NCBI GenBank assembly: GCA_026874595.1
Contig: CM049306.1
Span: 50,542,019 to 50,606,018 of the forward strand
Source of the DNA: Sipunculus nudus
Taxonomy: Eukaryota; Annelida; Sipuncula; Golfingiida; Sipunculidae
Reading direction: 5' to 3'
Length of the DNA: 64,000 bases
Positions 55,007 to 64,000 of the stretch are shown here, piece after piece (position 1 is the stretch's first letter; the number at the start of each line of letters is the position of its first letter). The position numbers were made by a program, and so were the translations under genes. The notes beneath the pieces are model-generated. The model ran no database searches and was not told the origin of the DNA. It saw nothing but the letters and a program-made list of their open reading frames with translations.

Positions 55007-58000
55007 CTACTTATACATATGGAAATCCTTAAATCTTTCAGGAAGTTTTCGCTGTCTCACTGGTTTGAAGGTTTCCTCAACATTAACATCATTCAAATCT
55101 CCGGTGGATATTGTCTCATCGCCAGTATCATCAAGCAAAACAACATCATCGTCAGTACCGTTTCCAGTTTCTTGTGGAATTGTAGGTTTGACCTTGTCCT
55201 CTAGGAATTTCTTTACATGTGAGGTGTTTCTCTTATAACGGACTCCTTCGTTTGATTCGACAGTCACTTGGCTACCAGTTTTGTCAACAATCACAAATGG
55301 TGTTTCAGAAAACTTGGTGGTAAGTTTATTCTGCTTCTGTTGTTCCATGAGAACACGGTCACCAACAACTAATTCACTCTCACTCGCATGTCTACGGGTG
55401 TCTGCATAGTCTTTGGCTTTCTGTTTCATCTCTGCATCTTTATCCTTTACAGCCAAATTTCTTCCAATATCTCTCTCTGTCATCTCTGGTAATTTTGATC
55501 TTATTGGCCTTCCATACATCAGTTCAGCAGGACTAACTCCTGTTGTAGTGTGTGGGGTTGTTCTGTAAGCAAGCAAGAACTTATTAAGCTCTGCTCTCAA
55601 GTCTTTCCCCTCAGCGTGGGCTATTTTCAAAGCCTTCAACATTGACCTATTTTGTCGTTCTATTTCGCCATTGGCCTGAGGCCAAAGCGGTGTTGTAAGT
55701 CTGTGTTCTATACCACATTCACGCAAGTATGATTCAAATCTCTCTGATTTCAAATTTCCTCCGTTATCTGTTTTCAGGGACATTGGATAGCCATGAGTAG
55801 TAAACATTCTGTCTAATGACATGATGAGCTTGTCAGAGGTAGTAGTTCTCAAAAATTCAACTTCATAAAATCGACTATAATAATCGACAACTGCGAATAT
55901 CCACTCTCCTGAGGGAAGTGGTCCCATCAAATCAGCTGCCAGATCTAACCACGGCTGTGTTGGTAACTCGGTTGGTTTTACTGGATCTGTGTGTGACGGT
56001 TGACTGACAAGCTGACAACCGTAGCAAGATCTACACTTTCGTTCGGCTTCTCTGTCCATTCCCGGCCACCATACTTTAGATCGTAACCGTGCTTTGACCT
56101 TTACAATGCCTTGGTGTCCTTCATGTGCCAAGGACACAACCTGTTTCCTCATAACCTCTGGGATCACAATTCTAGTTCCCCTCAAGACAACTTTTCCTAC
56201 AACACACAGTTCATTTCGGACACATTTATAGTCAGCTGGCAAGTCTGACAAGTTCCCAGTTTTGACACAATTTCTCACATTTGACAAAACTTTGTCCTCC
56301 GCTGATGCTTGCTCTATTTCTCGAATCTGAAGTGCTCTGGGCGTAGCCTCCTTAGCTATAAATCTCACATATTCTTCTACAGTGTCTGTCTGTTCGCGCT
56401 CTGCACTGTTGATCAGTCTAGAGAGTGCATCTGCCGACATCTCTCTACCTGGGATATGCCTCACTGCGAAGTCGTATGGTTGTAAACGTAATACCCAACG
56501 TTCAATACGTGCCGATGGCTTTGACTTCTTTGAGTAGATGTACATCAACGGCTTATGATCCGTTACAATTTCAAATTTGATTCCATACAGGAACATGTGA
56601 AATCTCTCACAGGCCCAAACAATGCTCAAAGCTTCTTTTTCTGTCTGTGAGTATCTACGTTCTACACTTGACAAACTTCTGCTGGCATAACAGATAACTT
56701 GTTCGTGGCCATCATGTTTTTGTACTAGTATCGCACCAAGTCCGACTGGGCTTGCGTCCACAATAACTCTTGTTTCTGCTCCTGTTCTAAAGTACGCCAA
56801 ATTCTCCGAGTTTACCAGGGCCTCTCTCAGTATCTTAAAGGACTTCTCCTGTTCAGGACCCCAACTGAAAGGTTCTCCCTGTCGGGTCAATCTCCGCAAG
56901 GGCTCAGCTATGGTGGCAAGGTTTTTTATAAATCTTCCACTGAAGTTTACAAGTCCCATGAAACTGCGCACTTCTGAAACTGTTCCTGGCCTTCTGGCTT
57001 CTGCAACAGCTTTTACACGATCCTGTGTTGGTGAGATCCCCAAACTACTGAAAACGTGACCAACAAATTCAAGCTCTGGTAATCTGAACAAACACTTGTC
57101 AAAGTTTAATGTAAGTCCAACCTCCTTCAATCTACTAAGGACCTTGACTAATCTGCGGTCATGTTCAGCTGTGTCACGACCATGGACCACCATATCATCT
57201 GATATGTTTTCGACGCCTTCACAGCCAGCAATAGCCTGGTGTATCACATGCTGGAACAGTTCAGGAGCTGAACTTATGCCGAAGAGTAAGCGTTTGTACC
57301 TGAACAAACCAAGGTGACATGAGAAGGTGGTGATCATGCGTGATTCCTCATCCAATTCTAACTGATGAAAGCCATTCTTTAGATCCAATTTCGAAAACAC
57401 AGTACTTCCATTCATTTTCTGCAGTATTTCATCTACTGTCGGCATTGGATGGCGTTCACGGATAACAGCAGCGTTAGCCTGCCTCATGTCGATGCACAGA
57501 CGAATGTCATCATTACTCTTGGGTACTATTACTACTGGGCTCACCCAGGGTGTCGGTCCCTTCACTGGTTCAATTATATCTGACTTGAGCAGTTCATCTA
57601 TTTTAGCCTCTAACTTTCTCCTCATTCCAAATGGCACCCTCCGAGGACTCTGTGCAACAGGCTTTACATTTGGATCCAGGTGAATTTTAGCTTGATAATC
57701 CTTGAGTTTTCCTATACCTTTGAAACACTCTGGAAATGACTTACGTAGGTCCTCTGCTGTCAATAGTGACTTCTGGTTTTGTGTCTCAACCATATTGACA
57801 TTCAGTCCAACTCTAAGCACTTTCAGTCTCTCAGCAGTCTCTTTACCCAGAAGTGACCTGCCTTTACCATTTATCACTAAGAATTCAGCTTCTACTGACT
57901 GGTTTCCAGCTTTAATCTTGGCCCAGAATTTTCCAAGAGTCTCTAATGGCTTAGGTGCACCATATGGATATAATCTCTCAGTTGCTTTCTGTGAAATGCA

Positions 58001-59098
58001 CTTTATTCTTTGTCTTTTCATGTCACTCCATGTCTCTAGGTCCACCACATTAGCTGTAGAACCTGAATCAATCAACATTTTGGTCTCAACTCCTCCCAGA
58101 GTAACAGTTATCAAACCACTATCCAGCTTATTAGCTTTAGTCAACAGGAAAGAATAATTGCTATCAGTATCACTTTCAACATTCCTCTCAGTTTGATCAT
58201 CAACATAATGTAAAGTCTTTCTACCTCTAGGGTTCTCTCTTCTGTCACTGGTTTCAGGCTTTGATGTTCTGGTTTTTGTTTTACAGACAGCAGCAAAGTG
58301 TCCCTTTAAATTACATTTATTACAAGTACTTGACCTTGCAGGACATCTCTGGTCTCTAGCTATGTGGCCTTCTCTGCCACATCTGTAGCAAACAGGCTTA
58401 GCAGGAGTCTTTCTAGGCATATTTGGCTTTCTATAGCCATGACTGCCTCGGTTACGGTTAGTTTGACCTTTGACCTCACTGTGATTCACCTCAGATTTGA
58501 CCTCGTTATGATTCACTTCCCTTTTACTTTCAATGTTCTTTAACTGTAACTCAACAGCTTCTAGAGCTCTGGAAATTTCTAACAAGTTATCTAGATTAAG
58601 ATCAGTACCTCTCTGCAACAGCTTTCTCCTGAGCTGTGTTGACCTACATGTATCTATAACCTGGTCTCTGATCTGTTCATCAACGTCCGTGAAATCACAG
58701 TTAAACGACTGTTTCTTTAGCCTAGAAACGAACTGATCCATAGTTTCATCATCAGCCTGCTTAAGCTGTCTGAATACATGCCGTTCATAAGCTACATTTA
58801 ACTTTGGCAGGAAATATGCATCAAGTTTTCTAATGGCGGCTTTATACTCACTGTCTCGTTCGCCGTCTTCAGTGGCCTCAAACGGTACATCCGGTAAAGT
58901 TTCAAACACATCTTGTACTCCCATGCCTGCTGAATGCAATAACAATGCAGTCTTTTGTGAGTCCAGGGTTACACCCTTCCCAATAACGTAAAATTCGAAT
59001 GCTTTCTTCCATCGTTTCCAGCGAGCTCCAATGCAGGTAATATCGCCCGTACAATCAAACGTGGGAAGAGGCGCAAGTTCAACGTTAACAGCAGCCAT
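55007..59098 (-). CDS. gag-pol polyprotein of Ty3/gypsy element
   Basis: 1363 residues from the ATG at 59098, in one frame without a gag/pol shift. Gag occupies about 1-235. Two zinc knuckles lie at 237-272 (Cx2Cx4Hx6C then Cx2Cx4Hx4C). The aspartic protease has LIDSGS (344-347 DSGS). Reverse transcriptase is about 470-650, with SDD (633-635) where most families have YxDD. RNase H starts at the VIVDAS motif (about 778-782). Integrase has HHCC (His992, His995, Cys1025, Cys1028) and D1056, D1111, E1147 with the expected D-35-E spacing. All catalytic residues are present. The class often appears in databases as K02A2.6-like polyprotein (recollection). The frame is open 13 codons upstream of the ATG, but no other ATG lies there. 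Confidence 0.93.
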   Translation of the reverse strand: MAAVNVELAPLPTFDCTGDITCIGARWKRWKKAFEFYVIGKGVTLDSQKTALLLHSAGMGVQDVFETLPDVPFEATEDGERDSEYKAAIRKLDAYFLPKLNVAYERHVFRQLKQADDETMDQFVSRLKKQSFNCDFTDVDEQIRDQVIDTCRSTQLRRKLLQRGTDLNLDNLLEISRALEAVELQLKNIESKREVNHNEVKSEVNHSEVKGQTNRNRGSHGYRKPNMPRKTPAKPVCYRCGREGHIARDQRCPARSSTCNKCNLKGHFAAVCKTKTRTSKPETSDRRENPRGRKTLHYVDDQTERNVESDTDSNYSFLLTKANKLDSGLITVTLGGVETKMLIDSGSTANVVDLETWSDMKRQRIKCISQKATERLYPYGAPKPLETLGKFWAKIKAGNQSVEAEFLVINGKGRSLLGKETAERLKVLRVGLNVNMVETQNQKSLLTAEDLRKSFPECFKGIGKLKDYQAKIHLDPNVKPVAQSPRRVPFGMRRKLEAKIDELLKSDIIEPVKGPTPWVSPVVIVPKSNDDIRLCIDMRQANAAVIRERHPMPTVDEILQKMNGSTVFSKLDLKNGFHQLELDEESRMITTFSCHLGLFRYKRLLFGISSAPELFQHVIHQAIAGCEGVENISDDMVVHGRDTAEHDRRLVKVLSRLKEVGLTLNFDKCLFRLPELEFVGHVFSSLGISPTQDRVKAVAEARRPGTVSEVRSFMGLVNFSGRFIKNLATIAEPLRRLTRQGEPFSWGPEQEKSFKILREALVNSENLAYFRTGAETRVIVDASPVGLGAILVQKHDGHEQVICYASRSLSSVERRYSQTEKEALSIVWACERFHMFLYGIKFEIVTDHKPLMYIYSKKSKPSARIERWVLRLQPYDFAVRHIPGREMSADALSRLINSAEREQTDTVEEYVRFIAKEATPRALQIREIEQASAEDKVLSNVRNCVKTGNLSDLPADYKCVRNELCVVGKVVLRGTRIVIPEVMRKQVVSLAHEGHQGIVKVKARLRSKVWWPGMDREAERKCRSCYGCQLVSQPSHTDPVKPTELPTQPWLDLAADLMGPLPSGEWIFAVVDYYSRFYEVEFLRTTTSDKLIMSLDRMFTTHGYPMSLKTDNGGNLKSERFESYLRECGIEHRLTTPLWPQANGEIERQNRSMLKALKIAHAEGKDLRAELNKFLLAYRTTPHTTTGVSPAELMYGRPIRSKLPEMTERDIGRNLAVKDKDAEMKQKAKDYADTRRHASESELVVGDRVLMEQQKQNKLTTKFSETPFVIVDKTGSQVTVESNEGVRYKRNTSHVKKFLEDKVKPTIPQETGNGTDDDVVLLDDTGDETISTGDLNDVNVEETFKPVRQRKLPERFKDFHMYK

Positions 59099-59153
59099 AA
59101 TCTTGACGATATGACCCAAGATCTGACGGTGTTCCAACTAAGAAACTTCTGTT

Positions 59154-59170
59154 CTATCACCTCGTCGCCA
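59154..59170 (-). other. tRNA primer binding site
   Basis: TGGCGACGAGGTGATAG starts two bases after the 5' LTR on the element's strand. TGG pairs with the CCA end of a tRNA. The tRNA species cannot be named with confidence. Confidence 0.8.
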
Positions 59171-59172
59171 GA

Positions 59173-59357
59173 TTTCGTACTTATCCCACACAGTCATGCA
59201 AGATGCACACGGATTTAAACACGAATTAAATCAAACAGACCGCCATGCTGTTTATTCTCCAGACGACAGACTGGTACCCATCCAACAATACACATGCCGC
59301 CCCCTGGTGGCACGAATACAAATAATGCTAAATGACAACCGGCAATGGAACACTACA
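59173..59357 (-). repeat. 5' LTR
   Basis: Identical to 54319-54503. It is expected to carry the promoter, but no clear TATA box is visible in its 185 bp. Confidence 0.9.
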
Positions 59358-59362
59358 TAAAG

Positions 59363-60398
59363 CATAACTTACATTAAATAATAGTCCATCGCATTGTAAT
59401 TGCCAGCCAGAGAATCATGTGGCATAACATAAAACCTTACGCGCGCATCATTTTTATATTGTGTAACATATACTCCCAGCGGAAAAAATAGTTACACCGA
59501 AATCCACCAGGATTATCTTCATAGTTGAGTAGGTTTACACATCTGTCACGGTGATTGTCAACAAACCATCCCAGGTCACTTCCAGTACAAGACCATCCTG
59601 TAATACCGACCAAACCTCTATTTTAATCAAATAACCGTAAAAATGAGACCCAGTCCTTTGCATTAATTTTATGGTGATCCATATTACATCTAAAGTAAGT
59701 ACTGTTTTCCTAACCTTACACAATAATTCAACAAAATCGTTAAAGAACTGTTTGTGTACATTTGCTGAAAGACAAACAAGGATTAAATATTATACCTCTC
59801 GCCACCTGGTGGAGGTACAACAAAAATTGTTTCTAGTCAATTTTAGGAATACGAGCACTTTGTATCAGTCGTCTCCTGCAGGGGGCGCAGTTGTAGTATT
59901 GGACAGTCTATGGGTCTAATTCTCAATCAGCATTCTGTAAGTATATGGATCTACTCATCTAACTTCCCTATAAATAATTATTAGTCTTGGTGTGTAAGGT
60001 GGCCATAAAATATGTAATCATCTACATTCGATGGCAGCGGAACTATATGAAAACACCAAGCCGTAAGGTAAATTTATTCTAAATGCTAACATGAAGACGA
60101 TTCCTGTAAATTTCTTATTTAAAAATTAACATATAAAATGAAAAACATTAGCTATGAATTACATATACTGTGTATTACAAGAGGTTATCCATGTTTCGTC
60201 AGGAGAATGGTTGATCGAGCTATGTGAAATACAGAATAATTACACATACAGACACATATATTCATGTCGTGATAACCTTCTACTTCTGGTGGTTTAAATG
60301 CTGGGATTATTTCACAATATTTAATCTGTCAGGATATTATTTATCCACCTTATCTTATATACCTCATCATGGTACAGTTTAATGCACGTTATCCCTGC
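59363..60398. other. no gene; dispersed repeat near 59.75-59.83 kb
   Basis: TTTGCTGAAAGACAAACAAG to CGCCACCTGGTGGAGG resembles 14290-14400. The rest shows nothing. Confidence 0.4.
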
Positions 60399-60400
60399 TA

Positions 60401-60929
60401 TAGTCCGTTTCATCCCCTCATATCGACCTGTTTTTTTCCTATGAAATTTTTATTAATTACTTTTTAAGGGAAACAATTATAGTGTAGAGTAAATTAAGGT
60501 TTTAAGGACCTAATTATCAACGAGGTAAATATATACCTCCCTTTCACCTTATTGAAGAAAACAGAATTATGTGAATTTATGAGAAATCAGTCAACATATT
60601 ATAACCTATCAGACCCACTAATGGCGGTCAAGGTTATTGGGCACATGAAAACAGCCTCAGTTGGCAGCTGCTGATTGGATGATGTCGTGTAAACACTCTA
60701 AAAATCATAACAAGCTAAAACAAAGCTGGCTATTCATGCAGGGACACATCATATCTGCCAGATACAAAAACGTTGTAAAACATAAACTGGAGATTCATTG
60801 TATAATTCTTAAATGCAATATTAGGTTGTCACTTCCGAATGTAGTTTTCCAAGAAATAATTGAAAAAATAATCTTTTTAAGAAAATAATCTACAAAAAAC
60901 AGATGGACAGCAGGTAGTGAAACGGACTA
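60401..60929. mobile_element. 529-bp TA-flanked MITE
   Basis: TAGTCCGTTTCA...GACCTGTTTTTT at the left is mirrored by the right end, which read on the other strand is TAGTCCGTTTCA...CATCTGTTTTTT. The imperfect terminal repeat is about 40 bp. TA lies on both sides (60399-60400, 60930-60931). No transposase is encoded. Confidence 0.75.
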
Positions 60930-60931
60930 TA

Positions 60932-61274
60932 ACTTCAGATGAACTTACGAGCTTCAAATGTAAGGTATGTACCCTTCATTTGCCTCGTTTGGGGTTATCA
61001 AGATTTACATATATACATTTGCTCCTACGAAAGAATCCTGTTGGTAACGGAGCGCGAACTTTTTTGTCTGTGAAAGGGACTAGAAAACATTCATACTTTA
61101 TTAATATAAAATATATTGATTGAAAAAAACTACATATGATCATGTAATAAGTTCACGAAACTTCGATTCCACGGGCTAGGCCGTGCTTCACCAAAACGGC
61201 TAATTGAATACACGACTTTTATCTTAGCACATTGCTGTGTTAATTGCCTCCGCCTGAAGGGCATGCTTTCATCA
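60932..61274. other. no gene recognised
   Basis: Short frames only. Confidence 0.4.
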
Positions 61275-61280
61275 CCGTTG

Positions 61281-61331
<51 letters not shown>

Positions 61332-61545
61332 TCCGCATAGTATCACACGCAACCATGGATGGAATCTCATGAAATGTTCATGACATTTTGCAAATGGGCA
61401 ACAGAGAACTTATTAGATTTTGGTGTGGATCCGAAACATGATCAGGATTTAGGAACGTCATGAAGGAATTTTTACTTATGCGCGAATGAACTTGGGAATA
61501 AGGGCCGAAGAAGTGAATGAAAACACCGTTTTTGTATCATCCGAC
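61275..61545 (+). repeat. dispersed repeat D, copy 4, with (GT)n
   Basis: A (GT)n array (61284-61328), then TTTGTCCGCATAGTATCACACGC, GAATCTCATGAAATGTTCATGACA, TTAGATTTTGGTGTGGATCC, ACATGATCAGGATTTAGGAACGTCAT, TGAACTTGGGAATAAGGGCCGAA. This is the longest copy of the family in the window. A C run of about 18 follows (61555-61572). Confidence 0.7.
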
Positions 61546-61574
61546 ACAGGAACCCCCCCCCCCCCCCCCCCCGC

Positions 61575-64000
61575 ATAGCGGACGCTTGCGTTCCCTAGAA
61601 TTCTTCTATTTATCAATGTACTAAGTATACCCATCAGTTATCTTCTAGTTCACAACTCTCTGAGTGCAATATATAGTATATCACTGTGGTAATATGTGAC
61701 ACCATGGTTGTGTCACTATATTCCAGGAACACCCTGCAGGGGTCTCTCAGAGTATTTTTAACATTTTTATGAGAGGCATCAATAATGATAATATCAATGT
61801 TTGGTTATATTATGACAAACATGCCAGATATTTTCAATTTAGCCATTGAATCCTCCGTATATTTGAATCATGCTGGTGCTATATGACCATTTTTCTTATC
61901 AACAATACACTGAGAGCCTATCTATATTTTAAATCGGACATGATGACCATACCATGTTGTAAAAATTTTTTTTCTAAAAAGTCATAATACATATGAGAAT
62001 TCAGGAATATAATTTGGAGTCTGGTTAAAAATAAATTCTGCTATGACCAATTTTAGGGCAGAATTTCTAACTTCTTCCCATGTTTAACAATATTTATCTG
62101 AATTAGTCACAAGTTCCACAAATAGTTACCTTTATAACCTATTAAGAATGTCAGTGGTTAATATTATCTTTCCAAACCAAAACGAAATTTAGGGTTACAA
62201 AGTCTGTACCATACAGTGCGTGCAAGTGTAGCCTGCTCCCTGTTAAACTGTGTTTTTCCTCTTCAAAATAGGTTGTTTGTCCGCACTACGTGTTGTTGCC
62301 GGAATCAAATATATTGCTTAACCCCGTATGCTTCGTTGTCTGTCTGTTTGTCAGTCTGCTCGCTTCAAGTAACGTATGTCAAAACCCCGTATGTGCGTTG
62401 CCTGTCTGCTTTTCACAATCGCAGCAGTCGTTTTGCAGTAAATTTAAAAATTTGCTTTAAAACAAAAAGTTCCAGAAGCCTATTCAATACCTTCATTCCA
62501 AAAACTGTTTACTCCTACATTCAAAATCCGTTAATGGTTATTTGCTTCTGCTTCTCTCCAGAATATGATTTATTCATTAGTCCATTTTAACATGTTTCTA
62601 TGTCTGTCTGTTTGTCTGTCTGTTTGTCAGGTTTCAACTTCTGGGAAACGCTCGACCTTTGGTCATCTAGCCTGTTGGTCTTGTAGCACTAGAGGTCAAG
62701 CAAAAGTATTCCAAATTTCATTATGTTACCATATAACACAATGGCTTATGAAAAAAATATTAATTAATATACATTTTACATAAAATGAACCCAACTGATG
62801 GAGCAAAAATATATTTTGCTTTTTATTTTTCCACAAAAACATTCAGTTGTTTGACTTGTTCAAAAACTATTGGTACATCTATGAGCACTGTCAACTGGGT
62901 AGTGACGTCACACACAGGGATATCCCCATTGACTAAAAAATCTAGATCTTATAGTTTTTCTGACACTGTCAGGCCCAGATTTTCAGGGAAGAATAAAAAC
63001 AACAAGTATTGCTAGATTTAAGTCACTTCTTAATTTTGCCTGTGACGTCAGACGTCAGGCCCAGTCTCTGTTCTGGATGAAATCCTCCATGCATACAACA
63101 CAGCAGCCTGCTAATAGGTTTACCTAACCTATAACAACTGTGTATATGGAGGGTTCTCTGGTAACGTGATGGCATAACTTGAGTTACTGCTACTTCGTGC
63201 GATTTACAATTTAGTAAAAGGTTTAAGAAAAAGGTGTACCAAGCATACAACAGAAAAGAGAAAACTCATGAATTATGTACGTACATGCAACCTAGATAAA
63301 TATATCAGTATTGATAAGAAGTGTTTTGCGTCCCACGCATGATAGAACATAAGCATGCATACATCCATAGATATTGTTAAATCAGCTGCATGTTTAACGC
63401 GTTCAGGAAAGTCAGATCATTTCAATAGCCCAGCAACACACATACAGATATATTGTACAATAGGCTGCGTGTTTAATGTTAGTAAAAGTCAGACTGCTCA
63501 TAACATAGCGTTTACTCAACAGGTGTATATTTTTGTGATGTTGCTTTAACTAGAGTTACTAGGATAGGTTGAGGGCACGTGCTTGTTTGAAAACACAACG
63601 CACTTAGTATTACAGCTATTAGAAGGAAATAATTGTCAGGTAAGTCTGTGAATTTTTTCGTCTTTCCTTCGTATTGAGGAAAAAAGAATTGCTACTGAAG
63701 AATATGATACGAAAATAAGATTACATATGACAGTTTTCGGGCATTAATGGGCAAATCAGCATATTCTTCTTTTCATTTCAATGTCCTAAAATACATGTTT
63801 TCACCTAGGCTCAAGTATATTGATTAACTCAAATCGTGCACCAATTTAATTTCTATTCCTTTAAGTGAGCTTTAGATGAAGGAGCTGAAATTCCTGAATC
63901 AGTGATTTAGTAGTTTGATGATATACATGTCAGTTAATTTAACGTGTAAATGATTAAGGACTAAAGAAGGGGCGGGCGCAACTTGGGCCAAGTGACCAAG
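61575..64000. other. no gene recognised
   Basis: 62330-62370 and 62600-62635 contain CTGTCTGTTTGTC simple repeats. All open frames are short and match nothing I know. Confidence 0.4.

Larger units (their letters stand above)
54314..59362 (-). mobile_element. complete Ty3/gypsy LTR retrotransposon
   Basis: The target duplication TAAAG (54314-54318 and 59358-59362) flanks a 5,039-bp element. Identical LTRs (54319-54503 and 59173-59357), a primer binding site 2 nt after the 5' LTR, one gag-pol frame and a polypurine tract touching the 3' LTR are all present. Identical LTRs and an unbroken frame indicate very recent insertion and possible activity. Domain order protease, reverse transcriptase, RNase H, integrase is that of the Ty3/gypsy group. 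There is no envelope-like gene. Confidence 0.93.

Noticed and set aside
57702-58157. 151-codon plus-strand frame inside the retroelement
   Set aside because: Antisense shadow of the gag-pol frame; composition follows the opposite strand.

Overview
The window is AT-rich animal DNA. Genes are split by long introns with GT/AG borders, dinucleotide (AT)n arrays are everywhere, and long G:C homopolymer runs and many transposon families are interspersed. The repeat content (elements with tandem cores, a Ty3-type retroelement with CCHC knuckles, tRNA-type SINEs, pogo-like and 5-bp-TSD MITEs) and the protein sequences suggest a marine lophotrochozoan, most likely a bivalve mollusc. That assignment is inference; the sequence proves only a metazoan genome.

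Two multi-exon genes can be assembled. (1) Plus strand, 22256-31983: nine coding exons joined in consistent phase give a 512-residue type II membrane protein. Its first ~320 residues match JMJD8, an ER-lumen JmjC protein, and its last ~135 residues are four uninterrupted 34-residue TPR units. Vertebrate JMJD8 ends where the TPR part begins here. A second, divergently oriented first exon of the same family lies at 3660-4243 on the minus strand, without recognisable downstream exons in the window. A decayed fragment of the JmjC exon with its splice donor lies near 42.8-42.9 kb. (2) Minus strand, 52922-44384: nine exons give a 555-residue SLC22-type organic ion transporter of the major facilitator superfamily, with a minisatellite of about 63 bp in one intron.

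Mobile DNA fills most of the rest. 54319-59357 is a complete Ty3/gypsy LTR retrotransposon on the minus strand: one uninterrupted gag-pol frame, two identical 185-bp LTRs, a primer binding site, a polypurine tract and a 5-bp target duplication. Intron 2 of the JMJD8-like gene holds a 2.3-kb inverted-repeat element. Its arms are built from arrays of the palindrome TAATTCGTGCGCACGAATTA, and it encloses a dead LINE fragment. 12.62-13.79, 39.45-40.03 and 40.57-41.51 kb are three copies of a non-autonomous element with a tandem core carrying the palindrome GGTGGCGCCACC. 6552-7750 is a pogo-like element into whose terminal repeat a 209-bp MITE has inserted.

Layout: 0-3.6 kb, MITE remnants and featureless DNA; 3.66-4.24, JMJD8-like exon 1 (minus); 4.6-9.9, MITEs, AT arrays and a possible solo LTR; 11.2-12.2, LINE 3' end; 12.6-15.3, tandem-core element and a duplicated block; 15.3-22.2, AT-array-rich DNA with no gene; 22.2-33.4, JMJD8-TPR gene; 33.4-44.3, dispersed repeats; 44.4-52.9, SLC22 gene; 54.3-59.4, retroelement; 59.4-64.0, a TA-flanked MITE and repeats. 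Splice sites were called by eye from GT/AG, phase and homology, so individual borders could shift by a few bases.
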